A stretch of 64,000 bases of DNA from Mesodorylaimus sp. YZB2_4 (lineage: Eukaryota; Nematoda; Enoplea; Dorylaimida; Dorylaimidae): the NCBI GenBank assembly GCA_030248295.1, contig JASANH010001668.1, forward strand, positions 682,001 through 746,000, in the 5' to 3' direction. The notes under the pieces are model-generated. The model had not been told where the DNA came from and ran no database searches. It worked only from the letters and a program-made list of their open reading frames with translations. Shown piece by piece: positions 1 to 10,367 of this stretch. The translations under genes and the position numbers were made by a program. Each line of letters opens with the position of its first letter. Position 1 is the stretch's first letter.

Positions 1-1210
1 ATTCTGAAGACCTCTAGTTATATTAAATCGATTCTGGCTTGTAGATTCGTGAAAGTCGATTTCGTCCTGTTGCACGTCTTTGACATCAGATGCTGCTGGA
101 AGTTGCGTTGGGGTGATCAGTAAGGACTCTAGAATATAAATTTGAGTGCCCTGATCTTAATCACCCAGCAAGGAACATGGGCGTGGGTGCCGATAATCAA
201 CACTGTGAGGTTGGGTCCTCAAAAAATAGCATATGCGTACAGGATAAATGCCTGAATCCTTGCCACTTTGACTTTGAGGGCGAAACCATTTTCTAAGAGG
301 AGCTAACTTCATGGTTAGACTTCCTACCTGTCACTGCTGCTTTGCTGCTGGTAATGGCGAGATCCAACGTAAATGGCGATGCGGTCTCCTGATTTCTTCC
401 ATTTCCATCTGTCATGTGCGGAGTTGACAATCCAGAAAATTGAGTCCCTAGCGCAAAACAATTGCTGTATTACACTGTGAAGCATATTTTCCAGGTGACC
501 TCAGCTGCACTCTGTGGTGTTCGATTGCTATTGCATGAGCCCATGTAGTGATGATGAAGTGAAATATTTCCGAAATAACGGGATGGATCGGGTATGCCAT
601 TAAGAATGATACTCTCTGAAGGACGCAGTTTTTCCGCTGGGCGTAGACTCTGTGTCACTTCACCCTGCCAAAACTGAATTCATTATTAAATTTTGTCTTA
701 TGGTTCTTTTTGTTCGGTAGAAAATTGCATAGGAGATAATACAAAATTGAAAAGCCTACACATTCAAAATCTTGTTGTTTCAAAGTGTAATTGGCGAGTT
801 TATTCAGACACAAAACGAATCAAGCCGATTCAGAATTGAATCCTGACTAAAATGATCTCGTCGAACAAAAATTAGTCTAGCCAAACCAAAAGACATTGAA
901 ACAACAGTGTCATTCTATATGGCACACCCAGTTGTACTAATGAAGTAACATTTGTGTAGATGATAATGATTTCAATCAAACAAGACGTGAAACCAAGATT
1001 TAGTTGAGCAAGGTCACACTTCTGCCCAAGAAAACACCATCTACCTACTTGTACGAGCTACCGGGCCCTTGGTTATTGCTGTCGAAGAATAGTTAGAAAC
1101 TAATGAGATGGATGCTAAGAAAGATTACAGCTAATAGTATAGCACCACAATCAGTTGATGTACTAACTGGTTTCGACTAGTTACTATGCCCCAACTTTGT
1201 CTAGAAAGTC
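1..1210. other. No gene recognised
   Basis: I see no convincing exon chain, RNA gene or repeat structure in this stretch. Short open frames occur on both strands, but they lack splice signals or composition that would support coding. Confidence 0.5.
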
Positions 1211-1326
1211 TTACATACATGTCGAGGATGCTGACAAAGAATAAGTCGTGTTGTCTTCGTCATATTCATACGGATAGTCGTCTGCATCTGTTCCCGCAAA
1301 TTCGTTCGCATCATCGCGCCTAGACT
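1211..1326 (-). CDS. Possible terminal exon, acidic C-terminus, unknown protein
   Basis: On the minus strand a good acceptor (cttatag) precedes a 116-bp open stretch ending in TAA at 1211-1213. Read in the phase that stays open, it gives a 37-residue acidic, tyrosine-containing tail with the segment DADDYPYEYDEDN. Composition and acceptor suggest a last exon. I found no upstream exon with a matching donor, so the gene model is incomplete. It could also be a chance open frame. No function can be assigned. Confidence 0.25.
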
Positions 1327-2544
1327 CTATAAGAAAAATATTATCGTTTTTAAATTACATTTCTCAAAATTGTTAACGAGACTACTTTTGGTGGTAATTT
1401 TCTTATATTCTTAAAACCCTCAGCTTGTTTATGAGGAATTAGAAAACAAAAGAGCTTGGCCTTACAAGAAGGGTGAAATTCAGACCTGCTAAAGATCTGC
1501 AGTCATGCACAGTGCAGACAAAGTCACAAAAACTTTGAGTACAATAACAACTTAGCATGATGACACAGTATTGGCTGGGAGAGACAAGTGCGAGAATATG
1601 TTTTTAAAAAACCAACGAAAAACATGGTACGAGCATTATTTTACTTTGACATACAGAAGCTGCATTTATTGTACCTACCTATATAGGCCAAGCATATGCT
1701 TTGACCGCGAGCAAGCCTAGACCTTGTGCAAGGGTCAGTCAAACAGAGTTTTACCAGATTTCTGACCTTGACCTTGAGGACATTTTTGAAGACTAACTTT
1801 GCAACCATTTGCCACTGAAATTGAGCTTATAATTTTTAAATATCAAGTATGCGTATGAGGCGTTAAAACAACTTAGCAGCACTACTAACATGCTTTAGCA
1901 CCGCCACAGAGGTCACCGTTCGAACTTGCGGTGCATCAAAAATCCGTCATTTCACATCGCGCACATTTCAGCAATCCAAGTACAGTTGACGAGCACCTGA
2001 GCAATGCATGCGGCCAAAAAGTTAGGGCCTGATAACGTATAGTCGGTCGCTCCCCTGTCGTACGACAAGCGCGTGTGAGCCAAAATCGTGGAGTTACAGC
2101 GCCTCTTTCTCGAAAGTTTTAGCGATAACTTAAGTTGATTTCAGCGACAGTTTTATAGCGAAAAATGTGCTCTATCAATCAGATGTACTGTAATTTCGAG
2201 GCCTAATTTTTGTTTTTAACTTTTATCAAGAATTTTTTGTAACTTTTTGAGGTTCAATAAAATTTGTAATATAAACATGATAAAAGCAGTGAAAGCAAAC
2301 CAAAATCACCAGTCGATAACCAGTCGATTTCTCTATAAAATTGTCACAGACATCAACTTGTTATCGCGAAAAATTTCGAGAAAAATCGCCCAAAAGCGGT
2401 TAAGGCGCAAAGATGGATTTCGACAGGCTTGTGTGCTCCTGACAATAGATTGCCCTTTAAAATTAGGGATGCGAAATGCACAGCAAAAGCTGCAGTCACT
2501 TCAAAAAAAAGCAGACTGCAGATAACTCTGTGACATATTACTGC
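1327..2544. other. No gene recognised
   Basis: AT-rich sequence with no supported exon chain or repeat. An apparent 90-residue open frame near 2247-2525 has no homology that I recognise and no splice context. Confidence 0.5.
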
Positions 2545-2660
2545 AAGGGACGATGAGACGCAGCCGAGGTGGTGCGGCGCAGGATTTGAGGTAGGGGGCT
2601 GCGTGGTGCGCCCCCGCCCCTCCGGAGGCGAAAAATTTGGGTTTCCAGGCCCCCAGAAAT
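2545..2660. mobile_element. GC-rich terminal fragment of a DNA transposon
   Basis: A short GC-rich block with the string cctccggaggcgaaaaattt is the reverse complement in style of the block at 56155-56215, which follows the hAT transposase remains. A related block lies near 6480-6560. I infer a solitary transposon end. No matching second end or target duplication was found here. Confidence 0.35.
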
Positions 2661-2779
2661 TAATTTTGTCTCTACAAACAATCGTTCTAGCATAAATAAT
2701 TCTCACCACTTCAACTTTTGAATGAAGTGCCGTGTATGGGGGAAAATGTGTACAGGTACCTTCGAGATGGGTATGGAAG

Positions 2780-3075
2780 CTAAAGCGAGAGGCAGTCTCG
2801 GATGTCAAACACTGGCAAGGGTCCACAGTCGCCCTCCATCGTCCCAGGAAGTCGGTGGTCCAATCCAGGATGCCCTAGTGTGGATGTGCTCCTAGTGGAG
2901 ACACGCAGAGAAACGGTGGTGTGTGTGCAAGCCCCCCCCCCCCCCCGCACAGCCTTGCTTACAAGGCTCGACTGCTGGCTGGCTGAAAATCGGGTTGGAA
3001 GTTCTGTGGGGTGCTGGGGTGGCGCGGGGCCAAGCCCCAAAAAAAAACAAAACAAAAGGAAGAAGGGGACTATAT
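2780..3075 (+). repeat. Retroposon 3' end with A-rich tail
   Basis: The segment ctgctggctggctgaaaatc, followed by a GC-rich stretch ending in a run of A (about 3040-3058), has a close relative at 34580-34685 that also ends A-rich, and a partial one at 33830-33895. The upstream part (gaagtcggtg near 2850) is also found near 46080. Shared 3' ends with A-rich tails suggest a LINE or SINE family. It contains a run of about 14 C at 2933. No reverse transcriptase is visible. Confidence 0.45.
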
Positions 3076-3181
3076 TGTATACCTGGTATCAGCATGCGAT
3101 TAGTCCGACCGGTGACTGACGTGACTGCATAATCTAAAAATACTTTATATTTAATTTGAAATATTTTTGTAAGGAACAATC

Positions 3182-3812
3182 TTATTTACATTCCTCCAGT
3201 AGAAACTGGCAATAATAATGCCGGTTTGCTGAGCATCCATCGTCGAGGAGTGCCACTTGCTCACTTTGTTGGCTATATGTAAATCTATTCGCAGTCACTG
3301 AGCCTCTTTGGATTCGTCCGCAACGAGGCAAGCTTCCCGCCACAGAAGTAATATTCTCAGACGGCCAAGAGACCGATTCATTTTGCCCTCCATGATACCA
3401 AAATCTATGCAGTTCGTTAGTCGTTTTGAACCCCAACCAACTTCCTGCACCATCCCCTGTTCTTGTTAATTCGTTATAAGCATCCAGGTAACTCTTATTT
3501 AGAATTTCCAAAAGCCGTCCTCCTTCTCCCTCACATCTTTGCATCGCTTTCGGCCAGCTGTGTTTCGTTGTGTATCTGAGCAAGCAGGTGTCGATCAAAA
3601 CCATTCCCTTCACCAAGTGGCATATTTCACGACCTATAATAAAATTCACCTGGTTTCAGATACACACTAAATCTTAAACGTATGTACGAGTATAATTAAG
3701 AATTTTAGCCCAACTATTCGCACTTACTCACAACCGTTTCTCCATCATACAAATTGAACTGCTGTTGGCCAAAACAAGAAAACAAGAAGAAAACAAAAAC
3801 CGTTATCCTCAT
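3182..3812 (-). CDS. Secreted C-type lectin-like domain protein (178 aa)
   Basis: Two exons, 3728-3812 and 3182-3633, joined by a 94-bp intron (gtaagtg...attatag, phase 1). Other donor or acceptor choices here run into stops. Exon 1 gives a start followed by a signal peptide (MRITVFVFFLFSCFGQ). Exon 2 is a single C-type lectin-like domain: WPKAMQRCEGEGGRLLEI matches the helix-1/GG region, WLGFKTTNELHRFWY the WIGL-type strand, and GCSANRHYYC the closing cysteines. Seven cysteines are spread through the mature protein. The calcium and sugar ligand motifs of the family (EPN or QPD, and WND) are absent, so classical calcium-dependent sugar binding is unlikely. It is probably an extracellular recognition or defence protein. 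The start ATG is the only one that provides a signal peptide. Confidence 0.82.
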
Positions 3813-4489
3813 TGTGCAAATTGATTTTACGGCTTCATTACTCTACAAGGACGTTCAAGCAGACTGGAAGTTCGTGTCTGCCCTATCCGCTACACCAGCA
3901 GCTCTTGCGAGGTTTTGGTCCCTTGCGCTGAACTTATTGTCAGCGTTCTCAACGAAAAACTTTTTGCATCTCGCCCACATTCAGGATGCATGGTAAGAAA
4001 GACACGCCCATCTACTGTTGCGACCATAATTTCTTTTTGTGCTCCTGCTAACTACGTACAGTGGCCAATCCGAAGGCTTTGCAAGAAACCCATGCGCTGT
4101 ACATCCTGATGTTGGAGAGTAGCGCTAAGATTCTCAGACTTTTCTCACCGATACTCGTATAACCCTTGCTGCCATGTCATCGAAGAGGTTCAGCTATTTT
4201 GAATACAGAATAACGACTTTAGATCATGACATTGTGGCAAACTTATGAACACGCGAGCTCATAATTTTTAGCCGCCACTTTTGCTTGTTGCTTAGTTATA
4301 CTAAACTTAAAAAGTTGCCGTTGTGTGCACATCAAATCGCTTATAAAGTTTTTCGAGAACCTTCCTGCTGTGCACGATGTTTGAAGTGTATTATTCGATT
4401 CAAACCCTTACAAGCATGGTGGCGCATGACTGCAAGTACACATGGCACTGGCATAATCCGTTCGAGTCCTTGTCTCAGAGATACTGCTG
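3813..4489. other. Region upstream of the lectin gene; no gene seen
   Basis: This holds the presumed promoter of the minus-strand lectin gene. No further exon or clear repeat was found before the repeat element that begins near 4490. Confidence 0.5.
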
Positions 4490-5383
4490 CGTACGGTTGG
4501 TAAAAATACTTGACTTCATTGCGTATGCGTACACGCAAAGTCTCTGCAATGCGTATGCGTATTGCGTAATAAGCAAACTGTATACGTGCTCAAAAAAGTA
4601 TGCATACAAGTTTGCGTATTGCTTATTTTTCCGGTTGTAGCCCAAAGCAGCCAAAATACCCAGTCCCAATTCCCATACTGTAACTAATTATGGGACTTTG
4701 CCAGCAAATACATAAATGACCGTTCCGAAGACCATGAAAGCGTCCTAGAGTTTGAGTATTGCTAAACTTGGATCGTGAATTTCGATGTAGAGCAATTCCA
4801 AATTCGTGTTTCGCATGAAGACACCTCGCCAAGTGAAATCAACCTCAAAGACTTACAACAAGAAACCGATATTCAAGTAGCTCTATGCACGACTGATCTC
4901 AGCATCCGTGAAGAAATGCGAATGGTCGAATTGCGATTCTCGCGAATGGTCGAACAGTACTTGACGAATTTTCTCGACATATCGGCGAAATAGACTCATT
5001 CCCCAAACAACAAACTAAATGCTGGTAACTGGAGATTTGGGCGGGATGATGTACGCGGGTATTAACTTAATTCACAGTTACAATTGGTCGAACGAAATCC
5101 TTGAAGCTCGCAACAGCAACGGCGCAAAAATTCAGCGTTTCTTTCCCCCCGCCCCCCCCCCATACTCTTTCAACACTTTCTGGAAATATAACTTTTCGTC
5201 CAGTAGGTTATTTCGGTTGATCAGGCCATACGTGCCTGATCACATGCAGCCTGTGCAGCCTGTGAAGCAGTGCGCAGTGAGAGTAGGTATTGGGGGACGA
5301 TCTTCCTTCGGGCGAGGAGGGGCTGTACTTAACACTCAACCAAAATTGAGTGAATTGCTAGTTTTTCTCTTTTCGTGGCCCTG

Positions 5384-5692
5384 ATACGCAGCTCAGTCAC
5401 TGAGCTGTCAGGGACGAAGGCGAGGCAATATGGTCGCCTCACCGCTGCTTACTCTACAATGCCCGAATTTCAAAATTAAGATCGAGACATAGAAACATGT
5501 ATGGGGAAAAGTGGGCACCACAACGTGAGTGGACATGCGGTGAAATGTGTACAGGCTGACACTTTTTCTACGGGGGGGGGGGTGCATTTGCACCCTTGCC
5601 CCCCCTCCCTGGCTACGCGCCTGCAGTGTTACGACATCGGGATCGCAAGCGGAAGTTTGCGGGTTCGAATCCTATGGCGTGATACATTTGCG
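5384..5692 (+). repeat. tRNA-like module of copy A, split by an insertion
   Basis: The module equals the intact one at 38319-38394. Here the D-arm part (near 5384-5396) and the anticodon/T-arm part (from about 5629, including ggttcgaatcc) are separated by about 230 bp of foreign sequence with a poly-G run near 5573. The pol III box B is intact and box A is disrupted, so transcription from it is unlikely. Confidence 0.55.
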
Positions 5693-5712
5693 CTGAGCAG
5701 AGTCACTAACGC

Positions 5713-7866
5713 CAGGAGCGCAGCCAGCGGGGGGAGGGGTTAAAAATCCAGAAAGAATAAAAAATCGAGCATCTAGCATCTATTGAGTAGAGCACCTACC
5801 GTGAGTATAGGTCAAGACATAGAAAGGTAGTGGAAACACGACAAGGAGTCCTGCGTTCGCTGTGTTATCAGCTTAGCTAGCTGAAATTTTTTTCACTCTG
5901 ACGAATAATGTACTAGTAGCAGATATTATTTTCATGTATCTGCTACTAACAAGTATGTTTTTTCTGTCAGTGTATAGAAAGCTCACGTCTCACTGCCGCC
6001 ATGGTTTTCTTGAAGCCAAGAGGCGATGACAACATGAGATGATTCAAAATATGTTTGAGAACAACAATGCCGGGAAGAAGGCTGACCTCCCACCTAGCTT
6101 TAACCCATATTCATCAAGAGACCACAGTAAGCCCAGAAGAGATCGTGAATCCATTCCTTATGAAACACCGCCGCATCTATTTGCAACACAAGCTTGAAGA
6201 CAAATCCCAAGAAAATGAAAGCACGCAACAAGTCGATGGAAAATCTGAAACGCATCCAGGTGGAATGACGGGTTTCAGCAGTGACGACAGTGCGGAGGAG
6301 TTCGATGATGACCTTCAAGACACTGACGTTGGTTGTGACTGAATGGGGCATATGGTAATCGCGCATGAAACGACCGCATCATTGAGAAGTATTTTGAAGT
6401 CGAGTTGAATGTTTTTAGTCCAATGTAGTTCTTGTTGAGGGGCATCAAAATACATTAATCAGGCACGAAAACGTGTTTTTGTAGCGCTTTTTTAAAAATT
6501 TTGCCTACGGCGTGGAGAGGGATGTGCCCCCTCCCCAAACCCCTCCTCCTGACGGGCTGCGCCAGGGGGAGGCGTTTCGGGGCCAGAACATGTCTATTGC
6601 AACATATGCTAAAATTTTTCGTTTGGCCCACCCTAAATGCTCAACCAGTGTTGCCAACCTGAAACAACACGACCGGCGAAAGCTGAGATAAAAACCGGCG
6701 AAAAACCGGCGACAAAATAAGTGACCGGCGACAGAAAACCGGCGATCATAAAATGCATCAAAACACAGTGCTACTTTGTATACTTTTACTTCACATCAAC
6801 AACTCGTGCATTTCGCATTAACGAAAAACGAAAATCGCCTTCTGCTGCCACTTCCTATAGGACTGTTTCAAGCACTGTAATCATGAATTCTTTCCCAAAT
6901 TTTAAAACTGTCTCCGTCAACGACCAACTCTTCTATCTTCTCTTATGATCGTATATATTTTCGTAAAAGCGACCTAGGAGTTTTTTGATGGCAGATTCAT
7001 CTTCTTCTGGGTTCAAACTATTGGGTAATGATTTTTCCTGATTTTCCCTGATTTTCCCAGGTTTTTGAGACAATAATCCGATCTTTCCCCTAACATTTTT
7101 ACCCTGACCTAGACTTGGTAGAAGAATTTTTAACTGGTCACATCTCCTAATCATGACATTTACAGATGAAGCCGTTGGAAAATAATTTGAATTTGGATGA
7201 AATGATGAAGCGATACCAATCCTTTAAACCACTTCATATTGTAAAGACGCCAAACTTTAAGCCAATGCAGCCTCTCAGTTTCTTCTGAATTTGGCTCTGA
7301 ACCTACCATTTTCCCTGAGTTTTACGGGGAAAATAGGAAATTCCCTTGAAAAGTATTCCAACCTTGTATGAGCCGTCTTTTTGCAAATTATTCAAGAGAA
7401 TGGACGAAATGCTCAGGCATGACTTAGCCAGTGGGTATAATAACCTAAAGTGATTGGGCTGCAGGGCATCTAACGACGTACTGCCCAGAAAGTTCGAAAC
7501 GAAATAAAAAATTACTAGATAAGCGTTTCCAAATTTTGACGCAAAAAAAAGGGTGAGAAGAGGAAAAAGGAGATACACAGCAATCTTGTGGACTGGGTTT
7601 AAATGATATGTCCGTACTTGGCACAGAAAAAGAGAATGCGTCAACATCAAAGCTGGCGGTCAATGCCAAAGTTTACACTCTGTAGTGCTGGAGAGGGAAG
7701 CTTCCAGAACCGGCGACAAAACCGGCGATATTGAGGCTGACCGGCGAACGGAACCGGCGAAGGTACCCGACCGGCGAAAAACCGGCGACAGGGTCAAAAA
7801 CCGGCGACAAATCGCCGGTTTCCGGCGAAGTTGGCAACACAGTGCTCAACCCTGACTGCGCCCCAG
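5713..7866. mobile_element. GC-ended DNA element inserted in copy A and carrying a nested hAT-like element
   Basis: Comparison with copies B and C shows the host repeat is interrupted between cactaa and aaagctgag. The inserted block starts CAGGAGCGCAGCCAG and ends CTGACTGCGCCCCAG, imperfect inverted ends of about 15-20 bp. Without the nested element it is about 960 bp. Internally, around 6040-6345, two overlapping frames look like a decayed coding region whose end is an acidic tail (SSDDSAEEFDDD). I cannot name the superfamily. The target duplication is short or eroded. Confidence 0.55.
6646..7842. mobile_element. hAT-like non-autonomous element with ACCGGCGA end arrays
   Basis: The element is 1197 bp. 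Its left end is CAGTGTTGCCAAC and its right end GTTGGCAACACAG (12 of 13 inverted match). It is flanked by a perfect 8-bp duplication tgctcaac (6638-6645 and 7843-7850), the duplication size of hAT transposons. The left subterminal zone has five direct ACCGGCGA octamers (6672-6745). The right zone has seven direct copies, one inverted copy and a partial one (7709-7828). Such arrays are where hAT transposases bind. No transposase frame remains. The inside includes a cctgattttcc-rich patch near 7035 shared with other repeats. Its sister is the element at 40691-41774. Confidence 0.9.
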
Positions 7867-8564
7867 AAAGCTGAGCCCTCCAGGGTGGCTGGTCAAATCT
7901 ATCTGTAAAGCTTCGAGGGTATCTTACCATGTCTAAGTCTTTTGTTAATTTTTGACCACTTAGGACTGAAAATATTGAGAAACGGTGGACATGAGAGAAA
8001 AATTGAGGGATTTACTTATTGGAGAATTCCATCGCAGCAAATACCCGAGTCTTGATGGCTATACTCTCATTTTACATTTGGTCATAAATTCTGATGGCGC
8101 CAGGTTATACCAAAAGGATACGTACAAAGCTTTAAAATCCTCTGATGATGACACTTTGACGAAGTCAGACAAATATTGACTGGTTAGAAAAGTTTCTTTG
8201 GCTAATTTCTTTTTAGATTTTTGCCGAATTTTGAGGCAAGATCTGCCGAGCTAAAACTCTGGTCAAATATTGGCTTTGTTGCGACCAGTAAGGAAAAGAT
8301 ATATGAAATACATGTTCGGATTCTTGCAAGTGCTAATTTGGTTTAGGGAAAGAAATTCCCAACAGTTTTTAACTTCGATCAAGCTTCTAAAATCAACTTA
8401 CTCATTGTATGTATCGCGTGCAAGCAAGTTTGCGTATGCCCATATATGTATGTATGCGTACACCAACCTACTGTATGCTGCAGCCTACGAATTTGAGTTG
8501 TGAATGGGAAAAGTTGACTATTTCGTAGCAGTGGTCCTTTAATCATTTTTACCTACGTTTATCT

Positions 8565-8760
8565 CGCGATCTTGTGATCGCCCTTTAATTAGGTGATCAG
8601 TCAAAGATATTGTGCTCGGTTTTATCAGGTGATCATCCATGGACATTGTGATTAAACCACGATCATGTGATCACCCCTTGATTAGGCGATCAGTCAAAGA
8701 TATTGTGACTGCTCCAATCAGATGATCAATTATAGACATTGTGATCGCCCCATCAACATT
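8565..8760. repeat. GATC-rich minisatellite
   Basis: A roughly 45-bp unit built on gtgatcnccc-attaggtgatcagtcaaagatatt is repeated about four times with divergence, so tgatc occurs every 10-25 bp. It lies just after the TATGCGTA element. No gene is involved. Confidence 0.7.
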
Positions 8761-9386
8761 TTCCATTTACTGCTTCATGAGTGGTATCAGACGAGTGACT
8801 AGTCACGGAGGTGTTGTGGGATAACCCTAAAAAATTGGACCAACATTAGGTGGAACAGCAGATTGCAGGAAATTCTTACATGCAATCATGGGCGGCAGAG
8901 TTGGATGTCTTGAAACCATGCGAGTGAACATCTTTTTGGCAGGTCTTTCGCAATTTTCGCATTTCTAACCAAAAAGTCGAGTGCTTCAGAGAAGAACCTT
9001 GACATAAAAATGTAAGCTGAGAATCTCTGGGATTGCTGGTTTGGAAACTTCTAGAGCGAACAGGAAGTCAAACAAACGGCAGTTTATAGTTTATCGGCTT
9101 TCATAGAGATATGCAGCAAAAGGAACACGATTGCGTAAGCACATCATTTCATACGCATGATGTTTTCTTTATTTCGTGCAATTTTAATTGTAAAACTAAA
9201 AATTTTCAAGCAGCGTTATATTTGAGATTATAGCCGTCTTACAAACTGAATGAGTTAAGCGATCAAAGACGAATTTGTGTCTACTTATTTCATAGGGATA
9301 AATGTACAGTATCATCAAATAAAGCCAAGCATCAAAACTTCACGGTCTCTCAATGATCACATGCTAAATTTTCTTGCTGAAAGATT
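8761..9386. other. No gene recognised
   Basis: Sequence downstream of the Cys-rich gene, presumably including its 3' UTR. No exon or repeat structure is apparent. Confidence 0.45.
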
Positions 9387-10367
9387 TTACAACAGCCATT
9401 TGATTGTGGTTATTCCTACAATTAAGGTAAAGACCGCGTGAAAATCATTGCCAGAAGAAGTGGTTATAATTTTGTTGCATGTGTCTGGAATTGCGTAGTT
9501 AACATTATGTAAGTAGATGTTTTTCAAAGCAGCGCCAGCAGCGAATTTAGTGAGAGTATATAATTCTGCCTCGTTTGCCTTGCAAGATTTCGACAAATCG
9601 GCCAGACTGCATCGCAAAAAGCATCCGAAATCCCTGAAAATCTTTCGAGTCAGGCTCTGTATAAAAGAGATCCAGTGGACAGTGCTCATACTCGCAAGTT
9701 TTTGAGGCAGAGTCAGATTCCTTGAAAGCTTCAGGAGAAATATGACCATCGAACGAGCAGGTCTTCTCGCAATTTTTCTCCGCGTTCGAGCATTGTCCTT
9801 TCAGACACTCCTCGTCCTTGCTGAATTCTAGAATGATAGGGACAAGAATATATTATCTATGATTGCGTGGCTTTGTTGGCTCACTTTTATACTTCTCCTT
9901 GTAAGTGCAGATTGCAACAGAGCTGTCTAAGTAGGTTGTCTTCTCTATGCTCTCTGCACAAGACTTTACGCACGGTTCTGCTGATTGATATATCTCACAG
10001 TAGTGCTCCAATATCTTTGTGTTGTAGAAGGCACAAAACATGCTCTTCGGTACATTCTCATCCAGAGGGCGATCCGTCTTGTTCCAGCATTCCAAAGGGC
10101 AAGAAATCTCTGCTACTGTTAATACGCTTCCGAGGGCTGCAAAAACAAGTCATGCAATAATGGTGTGATAACAAAATGTTTGAAAAACGGATAGACGTTT
10201 TCGAAAGAAGACACCCACCTCGCCACTAAATCATATATGGCAAAAAAAGAATAAAAGGATAGATTTTCAGGCTTTGAACCTAAAACTCGCTATTGCCCCG
10301 TCGTTTCAGCGAAACTAGCGAGGGAACATAAGAGAAAGCAGGAAATGGTGAGTTCAGTTGTTTTCAT
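9387..10367 (-). CDS. Cys-rich secreted, probably GPI-anchored protein (about 228 aa)
   Basis: Exons (minus): 10316-10367, 9885-10136, 9692-9827, 9387-9633, all in consistent phase with a TAA stop at 9387-9389. Introns 2 and 3 are canonical (gtgagc...ttctag; gtatgag...tttcag, 58 bp). Intron 1 has a weak donor (gtttcg), so the first exon is less sure. Exon 1 plus the start of exon 2 form a hydrophobic leader. The mature part has many cysteines in C-x3-C pairs (CPLEC, CVKSC, CEKTC, CFLRC). The end, after TTSSGN, is a hydrophobic tail typical of a GPI-attachment signal. The cysteine layout resembles Cys-rich nematode extracellular domains of the CPG4/DUF19 kind. That likeness is by eye only. Its function is unknown. 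Confidence 0.68.

Larger units (their letters stand above)
4490..8505 (+). mobile_element. TATGCGTA-family repeat element, copy A, interrupted by nested insertions
   Basis: The left part (4490-5712) and right part (7867-8505) align with copy B (37440-38712) and with reversed copy C (about 51985-53490). Both outer ends carry clusters of gcgtatgcgta-like words: 4530-4620 on the left and 8430-8470 on the right. Between 5713 and 7866 sits another element, absent from copies B and C at this point. A further insertion (about 5397-5629) splits the tRNA-like module that the three copies share. Order in an intact copy: word array, unique region, tRNA-like module, unique region, word array. I do not recognise a transposase. 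Terminal repeats and target duplication are not defined. Confidence 0.7.

Noticed and set aside
2353-2826. A 157-residue open frame on the minus strand
   Set aside because: It covers transposon-end and low-complexity sequence, has no domain and no supporting splice or start context.
4530-4620. Start/stop patterned frames rich in Y and A near the left end of copy A
   Set aside because: They arise from translation of the TATGCGTA word array.
6055-6342. A 95-residue gene with an acidic tail
   Set aside because: It lies inside a transposon present only in copy A and competes with another coding-like frame, so I treat it as decayed element sequence.
8565-8760. A CRISPR-like array
   Set aside because: Repeats are diverged and contiguous without uniform spacers, and the genome is clearly eukaryotic.
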